A DNA stretch of 64,000 nt from Microbacterium commune (GTDB lineage Bacteria; Actinomycetota; Actinomycetes; Actinomycetales; Microbacteriaceae). The stretch is from positions 88,049-152,048 of the forward strand of contig NZ_JACSPX010000003.1 in NCBI RefSeq assembly GCF_014836945.1. The letters run 5' to 3'. A program made the position numbers and the translations under genes. Positions 26,271-37,134 of the stretch are shown here, in pieces; position 1 is the stretch's first letter; each line of letters begins with the position of its first letter. Below the pieces are notes generated by a model that ran no database searches, was not told the origin of the DNA, and saw nothing but the letters and a program-made list of their open reading frames with translations.

Positions 26271-26292
26271 ATCCTATTCCCGTCCGGACGGG
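26271..26292 (-). promoter_or_regulatory. sdhCDAB promoter -10 and overlapping palindrome
   Basis: Minus-strand TAGGAT (26271-26276) would give a leader of about 55 bases. Immediately upstream of it, in the spacer, lies the perfect 14-base palindrome CCCGTCCGGACGGG (26279-26292), a possible operator. A palindrome of this length is not rare by chance in DNA this rich in GC. Confidence 0.4.
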
Positions 26293-26342
26293 CGGGGCGA
26301 CGAAGGCGACCCTTATCCGATCGGCGCGTCCGCACGCACGGC

Positions 26343-26348
26343 TAGGTT
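26343..26348 (+). promoter_or_regulatory. -10 box TAGGTT, leaderless manC
   Basis: TAGGTT, then GGAGCC, then ATG 26355. Confidence 0.65.
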
Positions 26349-26354
26349 GGAGCC

Positions 26355-27467
26355 ATGGCGCGAATCGACGACTTCTACGCGGTGATCCCGGCGGGCGGCA
26401 TCGGCAGTCGGCTCTGGCCGCTGTCGCGGGCGGATGCCCCGAAGTTCCTCCACGACCTGACCGGATCGGGGCACTCGCTGCTGCGCGACACGTGGGACCG
26501 TCTGGAGCCCCTCGCCGGAGCGGACCGCATCGCGGTGGTGACGGGGCGAGCGCATCGCGCCGCCGTCGAGGCGCAGCTGCCTGGCATCCCCGACGCCAAC
26601 GTGTTCCTCGAGTCCGAGCCGCGCGAGTCCGCCGCGGCGATCGGACTCGCCGCGGCGATCTTGCACCGCCGCGACCCCGACGTCATCATCGGGTCGTTCA
26701 GCGCCGATCACGTGATCCGCGGCACACGCGTGTTCGAGTTCGCCGTGCGCGATGCCGTCGAGGTCGCGCGGGAGGGATACATCTGCACGATCGGGATCAC
26801 CCCCACCGAGCCCGCCATCGGCTTCGGGTACATCAAGAAGGGCGAGGAGCTCGTCGTCGACGGCGCGCGCGAGGCGGCCCTCGTCGAGCGCTTCGTCGAG
26901 AAGCCCGACCTCGAGACGGCGAAAGCCTATGTCGCCGACCGCGAGCACCTCTGGAACGCGGGCATGTTCATCGCGAAGGCGAGCGTGCTGCTCGACGAGC
27001 TGCGGATCAACGAGCCCGAGCTGCATGCCGGGCTGATGGAGCTCGCCGAGGCATGGGACGACCGCGACCTGCGAGGGCCGGCGGTCGATCGCATCTGGCC
27101 CCGACTGAAGAAGATCGCCATCGACTACGCGGTGGCCGAGCCGGCCGCCGAACGCGGCAGGCTCGCCGTCGTTCCCGGTCACTTCGACTGGGACGACGTG
27201 GGCGACTTCGCCTCGCTGACGAAGCTCATCACCAACGGTCGCAAGAACGACCTCGCCGTGCTGGGTCCGCGGGCTCGCGTGCTCTCGGATGCCGCCAGCG
27301 GCATCCTCGTGTCCCAGACCTCGCGCGTGATCAGCCTGGTCGGGGTGCAGGACATCGTCGTCGTCGACACCGAGGACGCGCTGCTGGTGACCACGGTCGA
27401 GCACGCGCAGCGGGTCAAGGGCGTCGTCGAGTCCCTCAAGCTCACCGGCCGCGGCGACGTGCTCTGA
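26355..27467 (+). CDS. manC: Mannose-1-phosphate guanylyltransferase
   Basis: Makes GDP-mannose from mannose 1-phosphate and GTP for cell-envelope mannosylation. 370 residues. The pyrophosphorylase signature IPAGGIGSRLWPLSR followed by PKF, then FSADHVI and the FVEKPD substrate loop. No C-terminal cupin (phosphomannose isomerase) domain is present, so it is the monofunctional type, as in mycobacterial ManB. Divergent from sdhC and probably leaderless. Confidence 0.95.
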   Translation: MARIDDFYAVIPAGGIGSRLWPLSRADAPKFLHDLTGSGHSLLRDTWDRLEPLAGADRIAVVTGRAHRAAVEAQLPGIPDANVFLESEPRESAAAIGLAAAILHRRDPDVIIGSFSADHVIRGTRVFEFAVRDAVEVAREGYICTIGITPTEPAIGFGYIKKGEELVVDGAREAALVERFVEKPDLETAKAYVADREHLWNAGMFIAKASVLLDELRINEPELHAGLMELAEAWDDRDLRGPAVDRIWPRLKKIAIDYAVAEPAAERGRLAVVPGHFDWDDVGDFASLTKLITNGRKNDLAVLGPRARVLSDAASGILVSQTSRVISLVGVQDIVVVDTEDALLVTTVEHAQRVKGVVESLKLTGRGDVL

Positions 27468-27574
27468 GCTTCGCCGCCGGGCGCGTCGACGACCGCCGGA
27501 CGGTCATCATTGCGGATTTGTAACCTTTCGCCAGCACATCCGGGGCGCGCGTGCGGGAAGCGCGTAACACTGGG

Positions 27575-27580
27575 TAACCT
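27575..27580 (+). promoter_or_regulatory. Possible -10 box TAACCT of the nucleoside operon
   Basis: TAACCT in TGGGTAACCTCGAG, about 44 bases upstream of the lipoprotein start. The same hexamer also occurs about 50 bases further upstream in TTGTAACCTTTCG. No convincing -35. Confidence 0.35.
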
Positions 27581-27623
27581 CGAGCGATCCGCGATGTCCG
27601 CGGAGATCACCCGGGAGGCATGA

Positions 27624-28709
27624 GTGTCCATCTCCATCACCAAGAAGCTGCTCGGCGCCACCGTCGCCGCCGGCGTCGTCCTGAGCCTCGCCGCGTGCGG
27701 CCAGGCTCCCGCAGACAACCCTGGCGCGGACGGCGGCAACGGCGACAAGTCCGACTTCTCCGCGTGCATCGTCTCGGATGCCGGCGGTTTCGACGACAAG
27801 TCCTTCAACCAGCTGTCCTACGAGGGCACCAAGAAGGCCGCCGATGAGCTCGGCGCCACGTTCCGCGAGGCGGAGTCGAACGCCGAGACCGAGTACGGCC
27901 CGAACATCGACAACATGGTCTCCGAAGGCTGCAACGCCATCGTCGCCGTGGGCTTCGCGCTGTCGCAGGCCACGGTCGACGCCGCCGAGGCGAACGCCGA
28001 GACGGACTTCATCCTCGTCGACGACGCCGGCGGCGACAGCAAGCCGGACAACGTCAAGCCGCTGCTGTACAACACGGCTGAGGCCGCGTTCCTCGCCGGA
28101 TACATGTCGGCCGGCTACTCCAAGACCGGCAAGGTGGGCACGTTCGGCGGCATGGAGTTCCCGACCGTGACGATCTTCATGGACGGCTTCAAGCAGGGCG
28201 TCGACCACTACAACGAGAAGAACGGCACCTCGGTCGCCGTGGTCGGCTGGGACGGCACGACCGGATCGTTCACCGGTGGCTTCGAGGCCAACCAGAGCGC
28301 CAAGACGGTCGCGAAGAACATCATCGACCAGGGCGTCGACGTGCTCTTCCCGGTCGGCGGTCCGATCTACCAGTCCGGCCTGCAGGCCATCAAGGACTCG
28401 GGCAAGGACATCGCGCTGATCGGCGCGGACGCGGACCTGTTCGAGACCGACCCGACCACCGCCGACTTCGTGCTCACCTCGGTGCTCAAGGCGATGGACC
28501 TGTCGACCTACGAGGCCGTGATGGCCAGCGCCGAAGGCGAGTTCGACGGTGAGGCCTACATCGGCACCCTGGAGAACGAGGGCGTCGGCATCGCGCCGCT
28601 GCACGAGTTCGAGAGCAAGGTCGACGCCGAGCTGGTGAAGAAGGTCGCCGAGATCAAGCAGGAGATCATCGACGGTTCGATCACCGTCACCTCCTACCTC
28701 GACAACTAA
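27624..28709 (+). CDS. BMP-family substrate-binding lipoprotein (nucleoside ABC importer)
   Basis: 361 residues. Signal peptide with lipobox LAAC (Cys25), then a periplasmic-binding-protein type 1 fold of the Bmp/PnrA family (CIVSDAGGFDDKSFNQ, VGTFGGMEFPTVTIFMDGF, DVLFPVGGPIYQ). This family captures purine and pyrimidine nucleosides. GTG 27624 follows GGGAGG by 5 bases; ATG 27620 is out of frame. It heads a run with an ATPase, two permeases and nucleoside-degrading enzymes, which supports nucleoside uptake. Confidence 0.93.
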   Translation: MSISITKKLLGATVAAGVVLSLAACGQAPADNPGADGGNGDKSDFSACIVSDAGGFDDKSFNQLSYEGTKKAADELGATFREAESNAETEYGPNIDNMVSEGCNAIVAVGFALSQATVDAAEANAETDFILVDDAGGDSKPDNVKPLLYNTAEAAFLAGYMSAGYSKTGKVGTFGGMEFPTVTIFMDGFKQGVDHYNEKNGTSVAVVGWDGTTGSFTGGFEANQSAKTVAKNIIDQGVDVLFPVGGPIYQSGLQAIKDSGKDIALIGADADLFETDPTTADFVLTSVLKAMDLSTYEAVMASAEGEFDGEAYIGTLENEGVGIAPLHEFESKVDAELVKKVAEIKQEIIDGSITVTSYLDN

Positions 28710-28718
28710 GAGGAACCG

Positions 28719-28753
28719 CATCGGGGAGGCCGGTCGTGCCGGCCTCCCCGATG
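28719..28753 (+). terminator. Strong hairpin between binding protein and ATPase genes
   Basis: Perfect 15-bp stem (28719-28733 with 28739-28753) and loop TCGTG, starting 10 bases after the lipoprotein stop and inside the operon. No U-run. Probably a partial terminator or mRNA-end stabiliser that yields more binding protein than ATPase. Confidence 0.75.
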
Positions 28754-28807
28754 TCGTCTGCCCGGGCGATCCCCGGCGCGAGGACACATCACGAATAGGA
28801 TCGACAC

Positions 28808-30360
<1,553 letters not shown>

Positions 30361-30364
<4 letters not shown>

Positions 30365-31656
30365 CCGTCGCGCAGACGCAGATCCCCGACTCCGACAAGG
30401 CGCTTCAGCCGCAGAAGCCGCAGCGGCCGCAGCGCTGGCGGGCGGCCCTCATGCAGATCGCGACCGGAAGCGCTCTGACGACCGTGTTCGCCGTCGTGGC
30501 GGCCGTCATCGTCGGCTCGCTGATGATCGCGCTGACCGACCCCGACGTGCAAGCCGCGGCAGGCTACTTCTTCGCCGCCCCCGGCGACACGCTGAGCGCG
30601 ATCGGCCAGGCCGTCGGCGGCGCGTACGCCGCGCTGTTCCGCGGATCGATCTACAACTTCAACGCCGACTCGTTCGCGATCGGCATTCGCCCGCTCACCG
30701 AGACGCTGAAGTTCGCCACGCCGCTGATCGCCGCGGGCCTGGGCGTCGGCCTGGCATTCCGCGCCGGGCTGTTCAACATCGGCGGTCAGGGTCAGATGCT
30801 CATGGCCGCCGCCGCCGCCGGGTACGTCGCCACCGCGTGGGACCTGCCCTTCCCGCTGCACCTGATCGTCGCTCTCGTCGCCGGCATCATCGCCGGCGCG
30901 CTGTGGGCGGGGATCGCCGGCATCCTCAAGGCGCGCACGGGCGCGCACGAGGTGATCACGACGATCATGCTGAACAACATCGCCGTGTACCTGCTGGCGT
31001 GGATGCTCGCCACCCAGGGCGTGCTGCAGGCGCCGGGCTCGAGCAACCCGAAGACCGCGCCGATGGCCGAGTCGGCCGTCATGCCGCTGCTGCTCGGACC
31101 CAGCTACAAGCTGCACATCGGATTCCTGCTCGCGCTGGTGGCGGTCGCCATCACCTGGTGGCTGCTGGAGCGCTCCGGGCTGGGCTTCCGGTTCCGCGCG
31201 GTGGGGGAGAACCCGGATGCCGCGCGCACGGCCGGCATCTCCGTCGGCCGGACCTACCTCAGCGTCATGCTCATCGCGGGCGCGCTGGTCGGTCTCGCCG
31301 GGGTCAGCCAGGTGCTCGGCACCGAGCCGAAGGGCTTCAGCGGCGGCATCGACGCCGGTATCGGGTTCGACGCGATCACCGTCGCCCTGCTGGGGCGCTC
31401 CCGTCCGCTCGGCATCCTGTTCGCCGGACTGCTGTTCGGCGCTTTCAAGACCGGTGGCTTCACCATGCAGGCGTCGCAGGGCGTCCCGATCGAGATCGTG
31501 CTCGTCGTGCAGTCCCTGATCGTGCTGTTCATCGCGGCGCCGCCGCTCGTGCGCGCCATGTTCGGTCTGCCGCAGCCGGGCCGCCCGAGCCGGCGTGAGC
31601 GGCGCGCGGCCGAGCGACGAACGAAGCGCGCCGAGGCCGAGGAGGTGGCGGGATGA
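30361..31656 (+). CDS. Nucleoside ABC importer permease 1 (YufP/NupP-like)
   Basis: 431 residues of the BPD_transp_2 family, about eight to ten membrane helices. RAGLFNIGGQGQMLMAAAAA and EVITTIMLNNIAVYL are typical of the larger permease of BMP-type importers. The C-terminal tail is highly charged (Arg/Glu-rich). Coupled to the ATPase gene before it and to the second permease after it by ATGA overlaps. Confidence 0.93.
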
Positions 31657-32954
31657 GCACTCAGACCGCACAGACAGGACAGAGCCCGCAGAGCGTGCAG
31701 GCCGAACTGCGTCAGGTGAGCGTGGTGTCGTGGAAGACGCCCATCATCCTCAGCGTGCTGACGGTGCTGGTGGCGCTGCTGCCGCTGCTGATCCCACGCG
31801 CCGGCGACGCGACGTTCCGCTTCACCGCCGGCAGCGAGATCATCGCGCTGCCGTCTGTCGTCGTGCCGGGCACGGCGACCGCGTGGGTCTGCGTCGTCAT
31901 CGGCGCCGCGATCAGCGTCGCGGCGGTGATGCTCACCCGCGCGCATCGTCGCGTGCCGATGTGGCTCATCGCGGTGTACGTCGTCGTGCTGATCTTCGGA
32001 TTCCTCGCCTGGGCGGCCGCGGGCAGCTCGGGGACGCTGCCCATGATCGGACTGCTCAGCGGCGGTCTCGCGCTGGCCACCCCGCTGATCTTCGGCGCGC
32101 TGGGCGGCGTGATCGGCGAGCGCGCCGGCGTCGTGAACATCGCGATCGAGGCGCAGCTGCTGGCAGGCGCGTTCACCGCGGCCATCGTCGCCTCGGCCGT
32201 GGGCACGCCCTGGGCGGGCCTCATCGCCGCGATGCTGGCGGGCGTGCTGGTCGCGGTGATCCTCGGGGTGTTCGCCATCACGTACTACGTGGACCAGGTG
32301 ATCGTCGGTGTGGTGCTCAACGTCCTCGTGATCGGCGTGACCACGTTCCTGTTCCGACAGGTGCTCGCCCCCAACCAGGCGGCGCTGAACACCGTCGAGC
32401 CGTTCCGCGACCTGCCGATCCCGCTGCTCAGCGACATCCCCGTGCTCGGGCCGATCCTGTTCCGACAGACGATCGTGGTGTACCTGATGTACGTCATCGT
32501 GTTCGTCGTCTGGTACGGCATGTACCGCACCCGCTGGGGTCTGCGACTGCGCGCGGTCGGCGAGCACCCGCAGGCGGCCGACACGGTGGGCATCAACGTC
32601 GCGCGCACGCGCTACATGAACGTGCTCATCGCCGGTGCCGTCGCGGGCATGGGAGGCGCGTTCTTCACACTGGTCTCGGTGCCGCGCTTCAACCCCGAGA
32701 TGACCGCCGGAGCCGGCTTCATCGCCCTCGCCGCGGTGATCTTCGGCAAGTGGGACCCGATCCGCGCGACGCTGGCGGCACTGCTGTTCGGCTTCGCGAG
32801 CAACCTGCAGAGCGTGCTCAGCGTCATCGGCTCGCCGGTGCCCAGCCAGTTCATGCTCATGCTGCCGTACATCGTGACGATCTTCGCCGTGGCAGGCCTG
32901 GTCGGGCGCTCCCGCCCGCCGGCAGCCGACGGCGAGCCGTACATCAAGTCCTAG
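31653..32954 (+). CDS. Nucleoside ABC importer permease 2 (YufQ/NupQ-like)
   Basis: 433 residues, BPD_transp_2 family. LATPLIFGALGGVIGERAGVVNIAIE and FNPEMTAGAGFIALAAVIFG are the hallmark segments of the second permease in nucleoside importers. The N-terminal 40 residues are Gln/Ser-rich and cytoplasmic. cdd follows 10 bases later. Confidence 0.93.
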   Translation: MSTQTAQTGQSPQSVQAELRQVSVVSWKTPIILSVLTVLVALLPLLIPRAGDATFRFTAGSEIIALPSVVVPGTATAWVCVVIGAAISVAAVMLTRAHRRVPMWLIAVYVVVLIFGFLAWAAAGSSGTLPMIGLLSGGLALATPLIFGALGGVIGERAGVVNIAIEAQLLAGAFTAAIVASAVGTPWAGLIAAMLAGVLVAVILGVFAITYYVDQVIVGVVLNVLVIGVTTFLFRQVLAPNQAALNTVEPFRDLPIPLLSDIPVLGPILFRQTIVVYLMYVIVFVVWYGMYRTRWGLRLRAVGEHPQAADTVGINVARTRYMNVLIAGAVAGMGGAFFTLVSVPRFNPEMTAGAGFIALAAVIFGKWDPIRATLAALLFGFASNLQSVLSVIGSPVPSQFMLMLPYIVTIFAVAGLVGRSRPPAADGEPYIKS

Positions 32955-32964
32955 GAGAGAACAC

Positions 32965-33363
32965 GTGACCGACATCGATTGGGACGAGCTGAGACAGGTC
33001 GCCTCCGAGGCGATGCAGAAGGCGTACGCGCCGTATTCGCGATACCGGGTGGGCGCGGCCGCGCTCGTGGACGACGGACGCATCGTCGCCGGATGCAACG
33101 TCGAGAACGCCTCGTACGGCGTCGGCCTGTGCGCCGAATGCGCTCTGGTCGGCGACCTGCACATGTCCGGTGGCGGTCGGCTCATCGCGTTCGTCTGCGT
33201 GAACAACGACGGACAGACGATCATGCCGTGCGGTCGCTGCCGTCAGCTGCTGTTCGAGCACTCCAGCCCCGAGATGCTGCTCGAGACCGTCTCGGGCATC
33301 CGCACCATCGACGAGGTGCTGCCCGACGCGTTCGGGCCGCGCGATCTGGAGGACGCCCGATGA
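32965..33363 (+). CDS. cdd: Cytidine deaminase
   Basis: 132 residues. Zinc site: Cys and catalytic Glu in GLCAECALV, two Cys in PCGRCRQLL. Also SRYRVGAAALVDDG and CNVENASYG. Turns cytidine and deoxycytidine into uridine and deoxyuridine. The start is GTG with AGGAGAG 6 bases upstream. The stop overlaps the deoA start (ATGA). It directly follows the importer genes. Confidence 0.96.
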   Translation: MTDIDWDELRQVASEAMQKAYAPYSRYRVGAAALVDDGRIVAGCNVENASYGVGLCAECALVGDLHMSGGGRLIAFVCVNNDGQTIMPCGRCRQLLFEHSSPEMLLETVSGIRTIDEVLPDAFGPRDLEDAR

Positions 33364-34670
33364 GCTCTCAGACCGGCGTCGAGGCGTTCGACGCGATCGA
33401 CGTGATCCGTGCCAAGCGCGACGGCGGAGTGGTGCCCGAGGCGGCGCTGCGGTGGATGGTCGACGCGTACACCCGCGGCTACGTGTCGGACGCCCAGATG
33501 GCGTCGTTCGCGATGGCGATCTTCCAGCGCGGCATGCAGCGCGAGGAGATCCGCGTGCTCACGGACGCGATGATCGCGTCGGGGGAGCGGATGAGCTTCG
33601 CCAGCCTCGGCAAGCGCACCGTCGACAAGCACTCCACCGGCGGCGTGGGCGACAAGATCACCCTGCCGCTGGCACCGCTGGTCGCCGTGTTCGGCGTGGC
33701 GGTCCCGCAGCTCAGCGGCCGCGGCCTCGGCCACACCGGCGGCACGCTCGACAAGCTCGAATCGATCCCGGGCTGGCGGGCGGCGCTCAGCAACGACGAG
33801 ATGTTCGCGCAGATGCAGTCCGACGTCGGCGCGGTGATCTGCGCCGCCGGCTCGGGTCTCGCGCCCGCCGACAAGAAGCTCTACGCGCTTCGCGATGTGA
33901 CCGGCACGGTCGAGGCGATCCCCCTGATCGCGTCGAGCATCATGTCGAAGAAGATCGCCGAGGGCACCGACGCGCTCGTGCTCGACGTGAAGTTCGGCAA
34001 CGGCGCCTTCATGCAGGACATCGATCGGGCCCGCGAGCTGGCGCGCACGATGGTCGAGCTCGGCACCGACTCGGGTGTCGCGACGACCGCCCTGCTGACC
34101 GACATGAATGTTCCGCTCGGTCTCGCGATCGGCAACGCCAACGAGGTGCGCGAGTCGGTCGAGATCCTCGCCGGCGGCGGCCCTGCCGACGTGCGCGAGC
34201 TGACCCTCGCCCTCGCCCGCGAGATGCTCTCGCTGGCAGGACAGCCGGATGCGGATGTCGAGGCGGCCCTCGACGACGGCCGCGCCATGGACAGCTGGAG
34301 GGCGATGATCCGCGCCCAGGACGGCGACCCGGATGCCGCGCTGCCGACCGCCCGGGAGACGCACGTCGTCACCGCCGACCGCGACGGCGTGGTGACCCGC
34401 ATGGACGCGCTGCCGTTCGGCATCGCCGCATGGCGCCTCGGCGCCGGGCGCGCCCGCGCCGAGGATCCGGTGATCTTCGCCGCCGGGATCGACCTCGCCG
34501 TCAAGCCCGGCCAGACGGTCACCGCCGGAGAGCCGCTGTTCACCCTGTCGGCCGATGACGAGGGGCGCTTCGCCCGCGCTCTCGAGGCGCTGGACGGCGC
34601 CTACGAGATCGGCGACGCTGCAGCGGCACCCGCCGCACAGCCCATCGTGCGCGAGCGCATCACCGCCTGA
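33360..34670 (+). CDS. deoA: Thymidine/pyrimidine-nucleoside phosphorylase
   Basis: 436 residues. Phosphate-binding KHSTGGVGDKITLPLAPLVA and the family signature SGRGLGHTGGTLDKLE. Cleaves thymidine, deoxyuridine or uridine to base plus pentose 1-phosphate. A long antisense and same-strand shadow frame precedes it; ATG 33360, coupled to cdd, is the true start. The pentose 1-phosphate product needs a phosphopentomutase; see the mutase gene at 38546. Confidence 0.96.
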   Translation: MSSQTGVEAFDAIDVIRAKRDGGVVPEAALRWMVDAYTRGYVSDAQMASFAMAIFQRGMQREEIRVLTDAMIASGERMSFASLGKRTVDKHSTGGVGDKITLPLAPLVAVFGVAVPQLSGRGLGHTGGTLDKLESIPGWRAALSNDEMFAQMQSDVGAVICAAGSGLAPADKKLYALRDVTGTVEAIPLIASSIMSKKIAEGTDALVLDVKFGNGAFMQDIDRARELARTMVELGTDSGVATTALLTDMNVPLGLAIGNANEVRESVEILAGGGPADVRELTLALAREMLSLAGQPDADVEAALDDGRAMDSWRAMIRAQDGDPDAALPTARETHVVTADRDGVVTRMDALPFGIAAWRLGAGRARAEDPVIFAAGIDLAVKPGQTVTAGEPLFTLSADDEGRFARALEALDGAYEIGDAAAAPAAQPIVRERITA

Positions 34671-34686
34671 GTACCGGAGGATCACC

Positions 34687-35772
34687 ATGAAGATCGACGA
34701 GCTGCGCGCCCTGCCCAAGATCTCGCTGCACGACCACCTCGACGGCGGCGTGCGTCCCGCGACGATCCTCGAGCTGGCCGATGCCGGCGGCATCCAGACC
34801 CCGGCGCAGGATCCCAAGGGGATGAGTCGCTGGATCGCGCAGCAGAGCGATGCCGGCTCTCTCGTGGAGTACCTGAAGTCGTTCGACCTCGTGACCTCCG
34901 TCATGCAGTCCGAGCGAGCCCTCACGCGGGTCGCCCGCGAGTTCGTCGCCGACCTCGCCGCCGACGGCGTGATCTACGGCGAGGTGCGCTGGGCACCCGA
35001 GCAGCACGTCGCCGGCGGCCTCAGCCTGGACGACGCCGTGCGCGCCGTGCAGCGCGGCATCGAGGAGGGCGAGGATGAGGCGGATGCCGCCGGGCGCAGC
35101 ATCCGGGTCGGTCAGATCATCTCGGCCATGCGCCAGGGCTCCCGCGTGCGGGAGATCGCCGAGCTCGCCGTGCGTCATCGCGAGAGCGGCGTCGTCGGCT
35201 TCGACATCGCCGGGCCGGAGGACGGCTTCCCGGCGTCGGAGCACCGCGCGGCCTTCGACTACCTTGCCGGCGAGTTCCTGCCGGTCACCGTGCACGCGGG
35301 AGAGGCCGCGGGGCCGGCATCCATCCGCTCCGCCCTGATCGACGGACGCGCGCTGCGCCTCGGCCACGGCGTGCGCATCGCCGAGGACCTGCAGATCATC
35401 GAGCGCGAGGGCGACGAGGTGCAGGTGCAGTTCGGCGATCTGGCCCGCTGGGTGCGCGACCGGGAGATCCCGCTGGAGCTCTCGCCGTCGTCCAACCTGC
35501 AGACCGGCGCGATCGCCCAGTGGGGCGATGAGGTCGCGGACCACCCCTTCGACCTGCTCTACCAGCTCGGCTTCTCGGTCACCGTGAACGTCGACAACCG
35601 CACGATGAGCGGCACGTCGCTCACGCGCGAGCTCTCGCTGCTGGTCGACGCGTTCGGCTACGACCTCGACGATCTCGAGGCCTTTCAGTTCAACGCCGCG
35701 TCCGCCGCATTCCTGCCGGTGGAAGAGCGCGAAGAGCTCGTCGAGATGATCGCCGAGGGGTTCGAGCGCTGA
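34687..35772 (+). CDS. add: Adenosine deaminase
   Basis: 361 residues. Zinc and active-site motifs: ISLHDHLDGGVRP (His-x-His), VTVHAGEAAG, RLGHGVRI, ELSPSSNLQ and VNVDNRTMSGTSL. Converts adenosine and deoxyadenosine to inosine forms for phosphorolysis. CCGGAGG sits 7 bases before ATG 34687. Last gene of the nucleoside run; it meets the hmp gene tail to tail, 28 bases apart. Confidence 0.95.
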   Translation: MKIDELRALPKISLHDHLDGGVRPATILELADAGGIQTPAQDPKGMSRWIAQQSDAGSLVEYLKSFDLVTSVMQSERALTRVAREFVADLAADGVIYGEVRWAPEQHVAGGLSLDDAVRAVQRGIEEGEDEADAAGRSIRVGQIISAMRQGSRVREIAELAVRHRESGVVGFDIAGPEDGFPASEHRAAFDYLAGEFLPVTVHAGEAAGPASIRSALIDGRALRLGHGVRIAEDLQIIEREGDEVQVQFGDLARWVRDREIPLELSPSSNLQTGAIAQWGDEVADHPFDLLYQLGFSVTVNVDNRTMSGTSLTRELSLLVDAFGYDLDDLEAFQFNAASAAFLPVEEREELVEMIAEGFER

Positions 35773-35800
35773 ACCCCTCGGCGGACGGCCGACACGCCGC

Positions 35801-37015
35801 TCAGGCGGCTTCCGGGTTCTGAGCCCACAGATCGGGGCCGAACACCTCGTAGTGGATGCGATCGGCGGGCACGCCGCGGCCGATGAGTGTGCGGCGCATG
35901 GACTGCATGAACGGCAGCGGACCGCACATGAACACCGAGGCGTGCTCGGGCAGATCGACCTCGCTGAGGTCCATGAAGCCCTCGCGCGCCGGGTGCAGGG
36001 TGGGCGCGCCGAGGGCGTCCCGCTCGTACCAGTTCTGCGCCCTGGCATCGGGCATGGCCAGCACCTGGCGGCGCAGCGACGCGTACAGCGCGTGCGTGTC
36101 ATGAGCGCGGTCGGCGTGGAACAGCCGCACGGTGCGGGCGGGCTGGCGGCGGGAGAGGTCTTCCATGATGGCGGCGACCGGCGTGATCCCGATCCCCGCC
36201 GAGACGAGCACGAGCGGGTGATCCTCGTCGTCGAGCACGACGTCACCCGCCGGCTGCGAGACGTCGAGCACGGTGCCGGGCTGCGCGTGCTGCCACAGCC
36301 ATGTCGAGACCTGTCCGTCGGGTGCGCCGCCCGCCCCGTGCACTCGCTTGATCGTCACCCGGATCGAGTCGCCGCGCGGACCGGATGAGATCGTGTACTG
36401 GCGTGGCTGTCTGCTGCCGTCCGGCAGGTCGACGGCGATGGCGACGTACTGTCCGGTGCGGTGGGAGGGGATCAGGCCGTCGACCGGTGCCAGCAGCAGC
36501 GAGAAGATGTCCTCCGACTCCTCGAACCGCTCCACCACCCGGTAGTCGCGCCACGGGTTCTGCGGGTCTGTGCCCGACAGGGCGTACAGCCGCGCCTCCT
36601 CGGCGATCAGCGCGGTGGCGAACAGCCAGTACACCTCGTCCCAGGCGGCCCGCACCTCGGCGGTGACGGCGTCGCCGAGCACCGTGCCCACCGCGTCGAG
36701 CAGATGGCGGCCGACGATCGTGTAGTCGCCGGCCGAGATGCCGAGGGAGACGTGCTTGTGGGCGATCCGGCGCATCACGGGAGTGAAGTCGGGAGCGGAG
36801 GGGTCGATGAGCTGCACCGCGAACGCGACCACCGAGGCGGCGAGCGCCTTCGGCTGCTCGCCGATCGCTTGGTTGGCTCGGTTGAACACCCGCAGCAGTT
36901 CGGGGTGAGCCGCGAACATGGCGGGGTAGAACACCTTCGTGATCCGCTCGGCGTGCGCGGCGACGACGCCGGCCGTGGCGGCGACGACTGCTTCGGACTC
37001 GGGCGAGAGCTTCAT
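35801..37015 (-). CDS. hmp: Flavohaemoprotein/nitric oxide dioxygenase
   Basis: 404 residues: globin domain (1-140; proximal His in HKHVSLGISAGDYTIVGRHL), FAD domain (RQYTISSGP) and NAD domain (GIGITPVAAIM, FMCGPLPFMQSMR). Oxidises NO to nitrate with O2 and NAD(P)H. ATG 37015 follows AAAGGAACGTC. Divergent from a regulator with a C-terminal cysteine motif, a likely NO or redox sensor. Confidence 0.95.
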   Translation of the reverse strand: MKLSPESEAVVAATAGVVAAHAERITKVFYPAMFAAHPELLRVFNRANQAIGEQPKALAASVVAFAVQLIDPSAPDFTPVMRRIAHKHVSLGISAGDYTIVGRHLLDAVGTVLGDAVTAEVRAAWDEVYWLFATALIAEEARLYALSGTDPQNPWRDYRVVERFEESEDIFSLLLAPVDGLIPSHRTGQYVAIAVDLPDGSRQPRQYTISSGPRGDSIRVTIKRVHGAGGAPDGQVSTWLWQHAQPGTVLDVSQPAGDVVLDDEDHPLVLVSAGIGITPVAAIMEDLSRRQPARTVRLFHADRAHDTHALYASLRRQVLAMPDARAQNWYERDALGAPTLHPAREGFMDLSEVDLPEHASVFMCGPLPFMQSMRRTLIGRGVPADRIHYEVFGPDLWAQNPEAA

Positions 37016-37122
37016 GACGTTCCTTTCGTGGGGTCTGCGTCCCCTCCACTCTGCGCTCGGGCTCTGGCGGCGAGGAGGGGTTTTCACCGGTTCTATTCCG
37101 AGCGCGGCAGACGCCGGCGCCG

Positions 37123-37128
37123 TAGCCT
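37123..37128 (+). promoter_or_regulatory. -10 box TAGCCT, leaderless regulator
   Basis: TAGCCT, then GAAGGA, then ATG 37135. Confidence 0.6.
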
Positions 37129-37134
37129 GAAGGA

